A DNA stretch of 64,000 nt. It comes from Clytia hemisphaerica (taxonomy: Eukaryota > Cnidaria > Hydrozoa > Leptothecata > Clytiidae). Of the stretch, positions 31,879-41,149 are shown piece by piece; position 1 is the first letter of the stretch; the number at the start of each line of letters is the position of its first letter. Location: contig CACVBU010000865.1 of assembly GCA_902728285.1 (NCBI GenBank), positions 3,425,008 to 3,489,007 of the forward strand. The letters are read 5' to 3'. Both the position numbers and the translations under genes were made by a program. The notes below the pieces were generated by a model. The model ran no database searches. It was not told the origin of the DNA and saw only the letters and a list, made by a program, of their open reading frames with translations.

Positions 31879-32019
31879 ATGATGACAACACACGTTTGTA
31901 ATAAGAATGACAGTTCAAAGCAAAGGTTTGGTGTGGTTCGTATCAAACCTTTAGGTGCTGGTGGAGGAGGGGTGGAAACAAGTTCCGCCACAGGAAAGTC
32001 AATCATAGACTTCTCAAAG
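31879..32019 (+). CDS. Divergent kinesin, exon 1
   Basis: The exon starts ATGATG and encodes 47 residues. QRFGVVRIKPLG (residues 15-26) is the first strand of the kinesin motor domain (general form V.V..R.RP), and IIDFSK ends the exon. The donor is AAG|GTTTTT, phase 0. Joined to exons 2-7 the protein has 456 residues, short for a kinesin: the motor domain fills residues 15 to about 380 and little is left for a stalk. The first methionine is the best start because the motor strand follows at the usual distance. The 129-residue open frame continuing past the donor is intron read-through. Confidence 0.75.
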
Positions 32020-33445
32020 GTTTTTTGTGTTTTTATTTTGTTCCAGTATTGGTTTTTCAGGAAAATGATTCCCAGTTGCAGAGGAAGTGATCTTCATTAT
32101 ATTTCTGGGAATATAACCCCTGTGTGTAAGATACATCTTACACAAGGGAATTTATTTTTCAATAAAAAACATATCTTTATAATTCTAAAGGAAAATCACT
32201 TTCCTGATATCTCAAGAAATAAATGTTTTTTGCAAGACAAATTATGTTTTTGTTCTCATAGAAACTGATAGAAATGATGTTCTGAATGCTCTTTATATTT
32301 TTTTTCCAGGAAATTTTAACATAACGTCAGACTGGGTTTAGGTCGCAGAAATTAGGTTCCCTCTGAGTTTTAAGTCCCCCAAAAGATTCATAAATTTTTT
32401 TGGTAGCCCCCAGGGCTTTCTACCCTCAACACTTTTAAAAGTTTTTCAATTTCAATTTCACTTTGAAAACTACTTATGTAGTATTTTTCAAGAAAATTAC
32501 CGTTGTATTTCTCAAGGAAAATTGCCTATGTTATTCTCAAAGAAAATCTTTTGGTATTCTCAAGTAAAATTACTTTTTTGTATTTCTCAAGGAAAATTAC
32601 TCTTCTATTTCTAAAGGAAAATTATTTTTGTATTTCTCAAGGAAAACCAGGGGGGCACGCAGTTACTACAAGACATGATGTGTAGTAAGTGCTTTTTCAA
32701 CACTTTTTTTCAGGACCACCACCCTTTGCAGTTACTACACCTTGGTAGTAACTGTTTTCAGAAAAGATTTCCAGGTACCACCCCTGTTTTTGAGTGATAT
32801 CATCAAAAACATGCTCGAAATTACCCTAAATTGCGATTATTTTTCAACCTAAAGCCATTTTTGTGCTAGATTTTCTTTTAATTTACTTGGTTAACAGCTG
32901 TTGAGAACATTTTAATGATAATTAGGGAAAGCATAATTTCAAAGTTGGGTCTGAGAAAAATTTCAAATTTTTTTTCGTCCATTTATAACAAAAATATTTT
33001 TTTTAACAAAGAATTTTTTCACAAAAAAATTCATTTTTGGTGAAAAATTTTGAAAGTTCTTTAAAAAGAATTAAAATATAAGCACTTACTACACCAAAAG
33101 TGCTAGCGTTAGTGTTTGGCACCACCCCCAAACAGCAGTTACTACACTGTGTAGTAACTGTTTTCATAATACAGTACCACCACGGTAGTAAGTGTCATAC
33201 TGTCTTGTAGTAACTGCGTGCCCCCCCCCCCACCTGGGAAAACTACCTTTGTATTTCTCAAGGAGAATTACCTTTGCATTTTCTCAAGGAAAGCTTTTTT
33301 TTTTACTGGCATATTTAAAAAGTCTTACAGACCTACTTTTCCGGGACAGTTAATTGTCTTGTTGTCTGGTAGGTTTATTTTTTTCATTTTTTAATAATTT
33401 ATTACTGTATCCCTTTCATAACCTTCAGTCTTCTTTTTTTAATAG
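32020..33445 (+). other. Kinesin intron 1 with a TCAAGGAAAATTAC array and element R
   Basis: At 32490-32645 and 33238-33300 the word TTTCTCAAGGAAAATTAC repeats about every 25-30 bases. Element R (32648-33236) interrupts this array. Scattered AAGGAAAATGA words from 31670 upward suggest an older, larger array. The 60-residue frame here is an artefact of the array. Confidence 0.7.
32648..33236. mobile_element. CAGGGGGG element R, 589 bp, 7-bp target duplication
   Basis: The left end is CAGGGGGGCACGCAGTTACT followed by ACAAGAC. The right end is GTCTTGTAGTAACTGCGTGC followed by a C run and CACCTG. GGAAAAC stands on both sides (32641-32647 and 33237-33243). Inside, GCAGTTACTACA / TGTAGTAACTG words form subterminal hairpins at about 32733-32755 and 33133-33160. 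The plan is that of element Q at 22445, with a different word. It lies in kinesin intron 1. Confidence 0.9.
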
Positions 33446-33569
33446 GACCATGTTTCAGTTCGAGACCGCAAGAAATACAGTTATCCAAGCATGATTATCC
33501 CTCCTCGTATGAAACAAGATGAATTATTTGATAACTTCATGCCAAAATGTATTGATGACTTCTTTCAAG
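33446..33569 (+). CDS. Divergent kinesin, exon 2
   Basis: The acceptor is TTTTTTTAATAG and the donor CAAG|GTATCC. The 41 codons read DHVSVRDRKKYSYPSMIIPP and end CIDDFFQ, entering in phase 0 and leaving with one base. This is the region from the second strand to helix alpha-1, which in kinesins precedes the 'GYN..I.AYGQTG' strand. The usual F.FD.VF motif is replaced by YSYPSMIIPP, which is unusual. Residues 48-88 of the assembled protein. Confidence 0.78.
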
Positions 33570-33734
33570 GTATCCAAAAAAATACTGCTAAATATCAATA
33601 GATTATAACTACCAAGAAATGACATCAATGGGTCTTGATGAATGATTGTCTATCATATTACATCGTGCTGTGTCGTGTTGTGATTGTCTTTTGATTTTCC
33701 ATTTAGTGTAAAAGTTTTCTAATTTGTTTGTTAG

Positions 33735-33828
33735 GGTACAACGTGAACGTGATTGCATACGGACAGACAGGGACGGGAAAAACACACACTATGTTTGGAC
33801 CACCTGGTTGCATGAAACGTGCTGCCCG
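33735..33828 (+). CDS. Divergent kinesin, exon 3 (P-loop)
   Basis: The acceptor is TTTGTTAG and the donor GCCCG|GTAAGT. It reads [20 protein letters not shown] then [26 protein letters not shown] is the canonical kinesin strand and P-loop; GQTGTGKT spans residues 98-105 of the assembled protein. The exon uses two bases of a split glycine codon at the start and leaves two bases of an arginine codon. This exon alone identifies the gene as a kinesin. Confidence 0.93.
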
Positions 33829-34293
33829 GTAAGTTTGATTCTGGTTTTGTTTAAACAAATTAATTTTATGGGATAGTGTTAAAATGAAAGTATTTTTAAT
33901 AGAGTACAGAAATTATGATTTTATCCAATGGGAGGGACTGATTTATATATCATGATAAGATTTTGCCATCGCTTCACTATCATTGATACACTTTCCATTT
34001 CTGAAGTTTGCTGTTAGATTGACTTGATTAATCAAAACATGCATCCCGAAGTTGAATATTATATAGAATGGTTGCGCTAAATTCAGTTTTATAAACAATC
34101 TTCAACCAAAACCAAAACCTGTTAACCGTTTCTAATCAACATAATCAATTTCAACCACAGAAAAAAAAGGGACAAAACTGTGCGACAAAGGGGAAATATT
34201 TTTAAAATGTTTGTGCTAAGGAGGAAGGGCTAGATCACCTGTACATACTCTCTTTCTGTCATTTCTAGAAAAAATGGCTGATTGTCGGTAAGA

Positions 34294-34640
34294 ATTACAG
34301 TTGTTTACAGTCTGTTTGTGTAATTGGAAAATTTCCTGGATCAAGCAAAAGTTTTAATTGATCTTTATTTTCAGCGGAGAGTACAGTTTACGAAACCCAT
34401 CAAACTTATGGATTGTTCCCTCGTGGAATTTTGGAGATCTTTCAAAAAGTACATGAATGCAATAAAAATTACAGTTGTTTACAGTCTGTTTGTGTAATTG
34501 ATAAATTTTCTGGATCAAGCAAAAGTTTTAATTATTCATTATTTTCAGCGGAGAGTACAGTTACGAAACCCATCAAACTTATGGATTGTTCCCTCGTGGA
34601 ATTTTGGAGATCTTTCGAAAAGTACATGAATGCAATACAA
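34294..34640 (+). repeat. 174-bp tandem duplication containing the start of kinesin exon 4
   Basis: Unit 1 is 34294-34467 and unit 2 starts at 34468. Each carries ATTACAGTTGTTTACAGTCT, an intron 3' end with TTTTCAG, and CGGAGAGTACAGT...GAATGCAAT from the exon. Unit 1 has one extra T after CGGAGAGTACAG (34375 onward), which puts it out of frame, and the frame then meets TGA. No donor follows unit 1, so it is a decoy half-exon. The 88-residue open frame across the units is an artefact. Confidence 0.9.
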
Positions 34641-34732
34641 CTGAATCACAATCATCATCATCGAATATTTACGCGTTGACGTGCTCAGCTGTGGAACTTT
34701 GCCATATGGGAAATGAGGATATGTTTAATAAG
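34549..34732 (+). CDS. Divergent kinesin, exon 4
   Basis: The acceptor is TATTTTCAG. With exon 3 it reads RGEYSYETHQTYGLFPRGIL then EIFRKVHECN, matching the kinesin 'G..PR....IF' helix, and continues NIYALTCSAVELCHMGNEDM, where the family has the strand and 'EIYNE...DLL' segment. I end the exon at AATAAG|GTTTGT because that donor is in phase 0, as exon 5 requires. A stronger-looking donor, GATTT|GTAAGT at 34812, would add 27 residues but leave phase 2 and force exon 5 out of frame. Residues 120-181. Confidence 0.78.
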
Positions 34733-34900
34733 GTTTGTAATCTACAATCAGTGACAAAATACTTGACACAAAAGGGAAATCCAACGGGAAGTTTTGAAAC
34801 CACAATCGATTTGTAAGTGCTCTAAAGTAGGTTCGAAGGGTAGAGTTTTAACTCTGAGTTTTAACGCTAGACTTAAGACCTTTGGGCACTAACTCCAAAC

Positions 34901-35212
34901 AAAAGAAAAGTGTCAATATTGCAATTAAAATTTTTTCCCGCTCAAAAAAGATTCTTCGAAAAAATAAATGAGTGTGGATTTGTTTGTTAAAAATTCTTCA
35001 TTTGAGTTGATTTTGTTTTAAGAGTTTGTTGTTGCTTGATAAATTGTTTTCTCGCTACGCAAGTTTCTGCTTAGCTAGCCGGGGATTCTATAAGGCCGGA
35101 ACACCGGATTCTTCCAGGCGTTTATACAAACTAAAACCTGTAACAATAATCGTATTATCATATAACGCCTATACTACTGATTACACACATTATAAATGAC
35201 TCCAGTCTATAA
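34901..35212 (+). repeat. Dispersed repeat FF, copy 2 (no MITE)
   Basis: Matches 7626-8170 in order, with a deletion of the middle. At 35170-35173 TATA stands where copy 1 carries the 143-bp MITE of family B. It lies in kinesin intron 4. Confidence 0.8.
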
Positions 35213-35838
35213 GGTTTGTATTTATTTGGATTTCATCGAATTTGCTTATTGGATGTTGAAAAGTTTAAACATTGTATAAACTACAAAACAAATAAGATCA
35301 CGTGTCCAAAACAAACATAAACATGTGAAATAAATAGCCATACTGTATTAGGCTACGTCATATCTTCCTTCGTTTCGAGCGTAAAACCTCCTACTTTTCA
35401 AGAGTAAGGCCTAAAAACCTGGAGCTGTAGACTATACTGTATTTGTTCTTCGGTTTCTCGATCCCTTATTTTTATCGAAACGGAACTGCTCCTTTTTTTC
35501 TTGGAGTCCTTATATGAATTACACTGGTCTGGAAGCTTATGTTTCAACTTTTTGTTAGCTTTTTTTTTTGTTATTGATCACGTTACCAAGTAACCACTTG
35601 GGGTTGGTTTAATATTTAATCACGTGATCAAAAAGTGAGCAAAACAAACTAATTTCTCAACTCAAAATCAAGTAAGAAACAATGGGACGAAAGGCTTCCA
35701 GACCCGGTTTTTTTATACGGACAATCGGGGTCAAAATGGTGGAGAAATTTCCGAAGGCACTCTGACTATGTCGTTACGTTTGAACATGATCTGACTATCA
35801 GGATCTTTGTAAAACTTCTCCATCTTTCTTTTTGACAG

Positions 35839-35969
35839 TCTGAGAAGAGAGATTATTCGTTTGCGAACGGCTCTGGTTCCCTTGGCATCATCTTGAACAG
35901 AGACGAGAAACCACCAAGGTTGTATGGACAGAATGAATATGAAATCAAAACCTATGATGATATCTTAAG
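35839..35969 (+). CDS. Divergent kinesin, exon 5
   Basis: The acceptor is TTTCTTTTTGACAG and the donor TTAAG|GTACCA. The only open frame reads SEKRDYSFANGSGS, then LGIILNRDEKPPRLYG, then YEIKTYDDILR. The last part lines up with the kinesin strand pair and 'V.S.EEVL..L' helix before switch I. A TGA sits just before the acceptor in this frame, so the exon must start here in phase 0. Residues 182-225. Confidence 0.78.
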
Positions 35970-36029
35970 GTACCAATTCCATGTCTTCTTTGTTAATCAG
36001 GGGTAGCAAAAACATCACTAATCTCTAAC

Positions 36030-36270
36030 TACTTGACTGGATCGGTCTTTCTATGTATAAGAAGTGTGTCCAGTTTTAGAGCTGACTAATCTGCCATCTT
36101 GATTTCAATTCTGCTCGTCAACAGTTAGATTCGAATGTTTTGAAATTTGAACGTTTGAAAATCTCGGGTAAGATAGAAGACAAATAAGAGGACTAATCGA
36201 CTTAAAAGCTGGACATAATTTCACAAAGAATCTGTAAGCACAGTTAGCCTATCTAGTGTGTAAAAGAATA
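36030..36270 (+). repeat. Dispersed repeat EE, copy 2
   Basis: Diverged copy of 3541-3790 in the same orientation, within kinesin intron 5. Shared blocks are ACTTGACTGGAT, TTCGAATGTTTTGAAATT and ACGTTTGAAAATCT. Confidence 0.65.
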
Positions 36271-36590
36271 TGATATCTGTGAAAACGAGGCGAAACCAAA
36301 GTTGGCCCAGGCGGGAGAAAATTTCGATTTTGCCTCAAAAATGAAGCTACAGTGATTATTTAATAAAAGAACTTTTTATTTGAAAAAAGTGAGGCCTTGT
36401 CAAGTATGTTATGTGTTAAAAATGGTCAACTTTGTGCTTAAAGACGTATATGTGAAGGGGTGTATGCATGATGATAATAAGATTGGAAAAGTTTCGCATG
36501 AATGTAAACCACAAGCCATCAATTGAAGTGATAATGATTTGTTTATCTCTTAGAATGAAGATAATTCTCTTCTTTTGATTTCGTCACCAG

Positions 36591-36765
36591 AGTATTTGCT
36601 GCAATCGCGTCACGAAACACGGAAGGCACGTTACTAAATGATACGTCATCACGCTCACACTGTTTGGTCGCGCTGAAGTTGTGGCGATATGACGTCAGTA
36701 CTAAAATGGTGTTCAAAACACGATTTCAATTTTGTGATTTGGCAGGATCTGAAAAACTTGACAAG
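36591..36765 (+). CDS. Divergent kinesin, exon 6 (switch I and II)
   Basis: The acceptor is TCGTCACCAG and the donor GACAAG|GTATAA, phase 0. It reads VFAAIASRNTEGTLLNDTSS then RSHCLVALKLWRYDV and ends FQFCDLAGSEKLDK. NDTSSRSH (residues 241-248) is switch I with the catalytic SSRSH, and DLAGSEK (274-280) is switch II. Both keep every residue needed to sense and hydrolyse ATP. The region is therefore under selection for a working ATPase. Confidence 0.93.
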
Positions 36766-36936
36766 GTATAAAAACTATTATTAACTTATTCGCAAACGGA
36801 TTTGTATTGTATGATAAAAGGAAATATTTTGATTTTTAGGGGCTTGGTCACGAGTTTTAGCCTCAAAACGAGGCTAAAAACTTTGGAAAACTTTGATATT
36901 TTGCACACTTGTTCCTTGGCTATATATCTGGTTTTT

Positions 36937-37795
36937 GGACCTACCTCTGGGTGCCCCGGTGGAGGTCCTATGAATTAACCTGTGTATGTTCGTTCGTTCG
37001 TTCGTCCGTCCGTTCGTCTGTTACCAGCTTTTCTCGAGATTGGCTCATTAGTTTTTTCTGATTTTTGGCACAAAGGTGCAAAATGGCAATGCCCAAAATG
37101 TGACGGAGCCCGATTTTCGAAAAAAAAAAATTTCCGGCCGAAAATGGCGGAAATATGCCGGAAAAACTGGTTTTTCGGCATTTTCTCGAGATTTCATCAT
37201 TAGTTTTTTTCTGATTTTTTGCTCAAAGATGCGTAATAACAATGCCCAAAACATGGCCTAGTCCGATTTTTGAGAAAAATGGAAATATTTCCGGAAATAT
37301 GCCGGAAATCGCCGTTTTTCTGGATTTTCATTGGACTTTTTCCATATAATTGGTTGTTTTTTCATTCAAAAACATTATTAATAGCAATGCCCATCATCAA
37401 GCATGTTTCAATTTTCAATAAAATTGATTTTTGAAGCCGGAAAAATTTTAAAAGTCGCCGGAACAACCTATTTTCGCCGGAAAGACGGTATTTCTTGAAT
37501 TTCTTTATTTTTGCAGATTTTCATTGGATTTTTTCCTTATATTTCTATGTTTTTCACACAAAAACATTATTGATAACAATGCTCACCATCAAGCATGATT
37601 CAATTGTCAATAAAACTGATTTTGGCGACCAGAACTTCCTATTTATTTTTTCCCTACAATCCTTCCCTCTCCCCCCATCAACAATCATGATGAATTTATT
37701 GTGTTGTGTATTTTCGCTAAGCGCTATATTTTCTGACTGATTTTTTTTCATTTTTCTTTTCGCATTGCTATCTAACTTTCATCATCAGGTAGGTC
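36937..37795. mobile_element. GGACCTACCT-ended element in kinesin intron 6
   Basis: The left end is GGACCTACCTCTGG and the right end AGGTAGGTCC. Next to the left end is a (TTCG/TCCG)n microsatellite (36989-37020). The interior is four diverged units of about 130-190 bp built on TCATTAGTTTTTTCTGAT, ACAATGCCCA and GCCGGAA words. A lone copy of the end occurs at about 28921. The overlapping 61-81 residue frames on both strands are artefacts. Confidence 0.65.
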
Positions 37796-37844
37796 CATTC
37801 AGCATATAGCTTGTTTGTTCTGTTTTTTTTTTTGTAATTTTCAG

Positions 37845-37961
37845 TTAAAGGGCGTTGTGTTTACAATTGGGCCTACAAGTAATTTAAAAGATACTGAAAT
37901 TGAGCCAGTGCGGTTAGCACGTTCAACAGTTGATATAATAACCATAATTTCTGACGAGAAA
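37845..37961 (+). CDS. Possible cassette exon of the kinesin (uncertain)
   Basis: After TTTTGTAATTTTCAG comes an open stretch of exactly 39 codons, LKGVVFTIGPTSNLKDTEIE to TIISDEK, followed by a weak GTTCAG donor. It is phase 0 at both ends, so including it between exons 6 and 7 would keep the frame and insert 39 residues in loop 11, right after switch II. No kinesin motif is present in it, and the family does not need it. It may be chance. Confidence 0.25.
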
Positions 37962-38100
37962 GTTCAGTATTTTTGGTAAAAATACTGATCGGTTCGTAAA
38001 ATACTAACCAGACAGGGTGACCAAACTGAAATGTTGGATTTGCCGGAAAAATCTTTTCATTTTCTCTTATTTAACTCCAATATTTTGCCTTTTATATTAG

Positions 38101-38622
38101 GCACATTCAGACACCTCCATGAAGCTGCCCAACGGTGAATGGAACCATCTAGCAATCATGGGGATGTCTACAAACTTCAGTTACACAGAACTCCAACGTT
38201 GTCTCAATGATATTGCAATACAAAAGAAACAGAACAGGAAATTCAACTTTCGGGCATACGTCACAGATCTCTTATTCTTGCTTTCTGGAAGCCTCGTCGG
38301 AAATGCGATCACAGCGCTCTTCGTTTGTGTGTCTCAAGCAGAATCTAATAAAGCTGAATCGAATTACGCGTTAGATTTCGGTGAAAAGTTCTCTAAACTG
38401 GATATGAATTGCCAGAAAGTAAAAGGACGTCTTTTAGAGGATCTCCAAAAAGAGTTATTGAAATCAATCGATGATAATTGTCGACAGATAGATAGTGCTT
38501 CGACTTGGAAAAACCGGTATACTATGATGAGAAAAGCTCAAGTTCGTGATTGTGAACAAATATTGAATGTTTTGAAGAACTTTAGTGAAGAAAAAATGGG
38601 TAGTGTGAAATCAATGAACTGA
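38101..38622 (+). CDS. Divergent kinesin, exon 7 (end)
   Basis: The acceptor is CTTTTATATTAG. The 173 residues run to TGA. MGMSTNFSYTELQRCLNDIA (304-323) stands where kinesins have the alpha-4 'INKSLSALG.VI' helix. KFNFRAYVTDLLFLLSG then GNAITALFVCVSQAESNKAE (about 330-367) replaces the usual 'HIPYR.SKLT.LLQDSLGG...T..I..VSP' run: the order is recognisable but the basic loop 12 and SKLT are lost. NYALDFGEKFSKL matches 'TL.FA.R...I'. The last 80 residues are a charged helical tail. The motor may bind microtubules weakly or differently. Confidence 0.85.
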   Translation, partial: AHSDTSMKLPNGEWNHLAIMGMSTNFSYTELQRCLNDIAIQKKQNRKFNFRAYVTDLLFLLSGSLVGNAITALFVCVSQAESNKAESNYALDFGEKFSKLDMNCQKVKGRLLEDLQKELLKSIDDNCRQIDSASTWKNRYTMMRKAQVRDCEQILNVLKNFSEEKMGSVKSMN

Positions 38623-39059
38623 AGCTCATGAATTGACCTACAACGTTTGCTGACGTGTGGAATTTCAATTTGGTAGGTAATAGAAATTGACAGTCAAAAA
38701 AATAATGACTTTAGAAAATAGAACTTTTCATAGATTACGTTACGAACATCATTCGCCTCGTTTTGAAATTATTGCCATGGTAATTAACTCCCAGCGGATT
38801 TTATTAAAACATTTCCTATTCATAAAAAATCAATTAATGAGTAATGTCTCAAGAAACATAATCACCATAGTAATTGTTTGAATACGAGGCAAGTGATGTT
38901 CGCGACGTAATTTATGAATCGGCCTATACTATCTAATTCCAATCTATACTTACTATATTATCCTAAATCGTGGATAGGTGGATAGGAAAAAACATGTTCG
39001 AATGACGTTTCATTTTTATACATGTATCATATACTTTTGGTTTTATTATAAGTGTTGAC
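38623..39059. other. Kinesin 3' region; no further gene recognised
   Basis: A small inverted pair, about CGTTACGAACATCATTCGCCTCG (38740) and CGAGGCAAGTGATGTTCGCGACG (38885), bounds a foldback of about 170 bp. AT-rich otherwise. Confidence 0.5.
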
Positions 39060-39389
39060 TTGGATTTAGACGGCCCACATTTCGCCCTGTCTATTTTAAT
39101 CATGGCGAGTTATGTATCTGTGATTTTCTGGGACGGGGACGCCCAGGCTTTGATTTGGCTAGATCCTGGTGACAAGGGTAAATTAGCACTTTTACCGTCT
39201 TTGCGGGCAGAACTGCGGGTTATTCCAAATCGCTTGGCAGTTACTCCGCCGTCCTCAAAAAGGCAAATACATAAACTCTCTTATGAAATCTCAAGCAAAA
39301 ATTTCCACTACCGATGTCCTGCCTACTCTTGTCTACTCTAACAATTCGAAAAGACAGGGCAGAAAGTCGGCCGTCTAAACTAAAGCCAA
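39060..39389. mobile_element. TIR element with TTTAGACGGCC ends
   Basis: TTGGATTTAGACGGCC at the left pairs with the complement of GGCCGTCTAAACTAAAGCCAA at the right. Inner blocks CGCCCTGTCT and AGACAGGGCAGAAAG also pair. Related termini occur in the ALAS intron at about 63505-63690. The 93-residue frame inside has no domain. Confidence 0.7.
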
Positions 39390-40904
39390 TGCAAACTTCT
39401 GACATTTTTAATAATATTCTTTACCTACCTTATCGGCCAAAACTTAGTCGGTCTTAATTTTAGTCGGCCTTAATTATTAGTCGGCCCTAATTTTAGTCAC
39501 CTCGTCAAAATTTAGTCACTAAGGGCCGACTGTTAATTAAGACCGACAAAAAAATGGGCCATTTCTAAATTTACAAGCAGATGGAAAATAGACACTTTTT
39601 AATGATAATTCACAGATTTTTAATACTTATCATGGATATATTTCAAAAACAAGTAAATAATCAATAATAACAACGTACAGTGGGGCTTTCGCATGTCTTT
39701 ACACGTACGCGAACCTTGCGTGTCAGGGACTCGCAAGCGGCTTCTTTCACTATTGAAAACCTATTTATTGGCGACTCGTAGCCTCGAATTAATAGGGACA
39801 CTCAAGCTATTTAAAACAGGTCAAAAGCCTATTATAATCTGCGTGTTGAGTGTCGCAAGTCTTCTTATGTGCGAGTGCTCCTATTGTTGGACGCTTAACA
39901 GTTGCTTAAATCGTTTTATAAAAATGTATTCTGCTTAGGATGGAACTAAAAGGCTTGAAATGAAAGAAAGTAAACTTTTTCTTTTCTCCTTTTTAATTCA
40001 ATTTTACTTTTCTTTCAGTCTAAAATTTCGAAATGTAGTAAGGAAACAACGGAAACAAATGTTGTTGCTATTAAAAGAATTGAATATAGAAAATTAAATG
40101 AAATTAAATGAAACAACTAGAAATTTAATAAAAGTATTGAATTAAGACTTCCTAATCTGAATGTGACGTTATAATATACAAATACTGGATATTTTAACTA
40201 GTCTCACCTGTCCAGAAATTTATTCTGGAAGAATCGTTTTGGAAAAAAAAGTTTTAACCCTTATTTTTTCACTCTGACAACGTTAACAAAAAACACTGAT
40301 GAAACGTCAATGAAAATAGCTATCATTTTTTAGTGTCCTGAAGCTTTACCCCCCCCCCCCCGTTTAAAAAAACACTATTGGCAATACTTTGTTTATATGG
40401 TTAACGTCCATGGGTTAATGTATCGGCATTTGGCCTGGCCAACCATGTCCCAAAAGCTTTTAATACCATCAACTAGTTGATCTTATGTCATCGGTAATGT
40501 TATTTCTGAGATGATATTTCATTTCAGCCCATAGCATAGGTTTTTACATTTAATTTTTTTCTGAGTTCTTCTAATTTCATTTACTCATAAGGTTATTATT
40601 ACCCTTTGTTAACCGGTTACTTTTTCGAAGCGGGCTACATGGCTTTTTGCGCAATGCAATTGGTTCTTTTCGCATGACGACGGGCCTACATTGTCCAGAG
40701 TTGCCCGTCGTTAGGAAAATTCATTGTGACGTCACTTTTTCAAAGGAAAATGAACAATGCGTTGACATCATTTCTCTCATTTTTTATTTCTGACGTCAGA
40801 AATTATAGCAATTTTTTATTTCTTTTCGCTTGTTTTTTCTGCTTTATTTCGCTATTTTTCCTGGATAAAGCGCTAAAAATCAATCAAAGTTGAAGGAAAC
40901 GGTT

Positions 40905-41050
40905 AACAAATACAATAATGACCGGTTTTTTTCGGGCTGTACTGAAAATATTGCCCTCGGTCAACGCAACAACCTCGCAAGCTCGGTCGTTACTTGACCT
41001 CGGGCAATATTTCTCAGTACAGCCCTCACTAACCGGTCATTATTGTATTA
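40905..41050. repeat. Hairpin with ACCGGTCATTATTGTA arms
   Basis: TACAATAATGACCGGTTTTT...GGGCTGTACTGAAAATATTG pairs with CAATATTTCTCAGTACAGCCC...ACCGGTCATTATTGTA around a GCTCGGTCG centre. It is nested in element V. Confidence 0.85.
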
Positions 41051-41149
41051 TTATATATTACAGTGTTAGTCTGATATCAGGGTTCGAATTATAAATTTTA
41101 GGAGCTTCCCTATTTTTTGAGCGAAGCGAGATAAAGGAGCAAAGTAAGA

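Noticed and set aside
39060-39341. 93-residue plus-strand frame starting MDLDGPHFALS
   Set aside because: It begins in the inverted end of a TIR element and has no recognisable domain.
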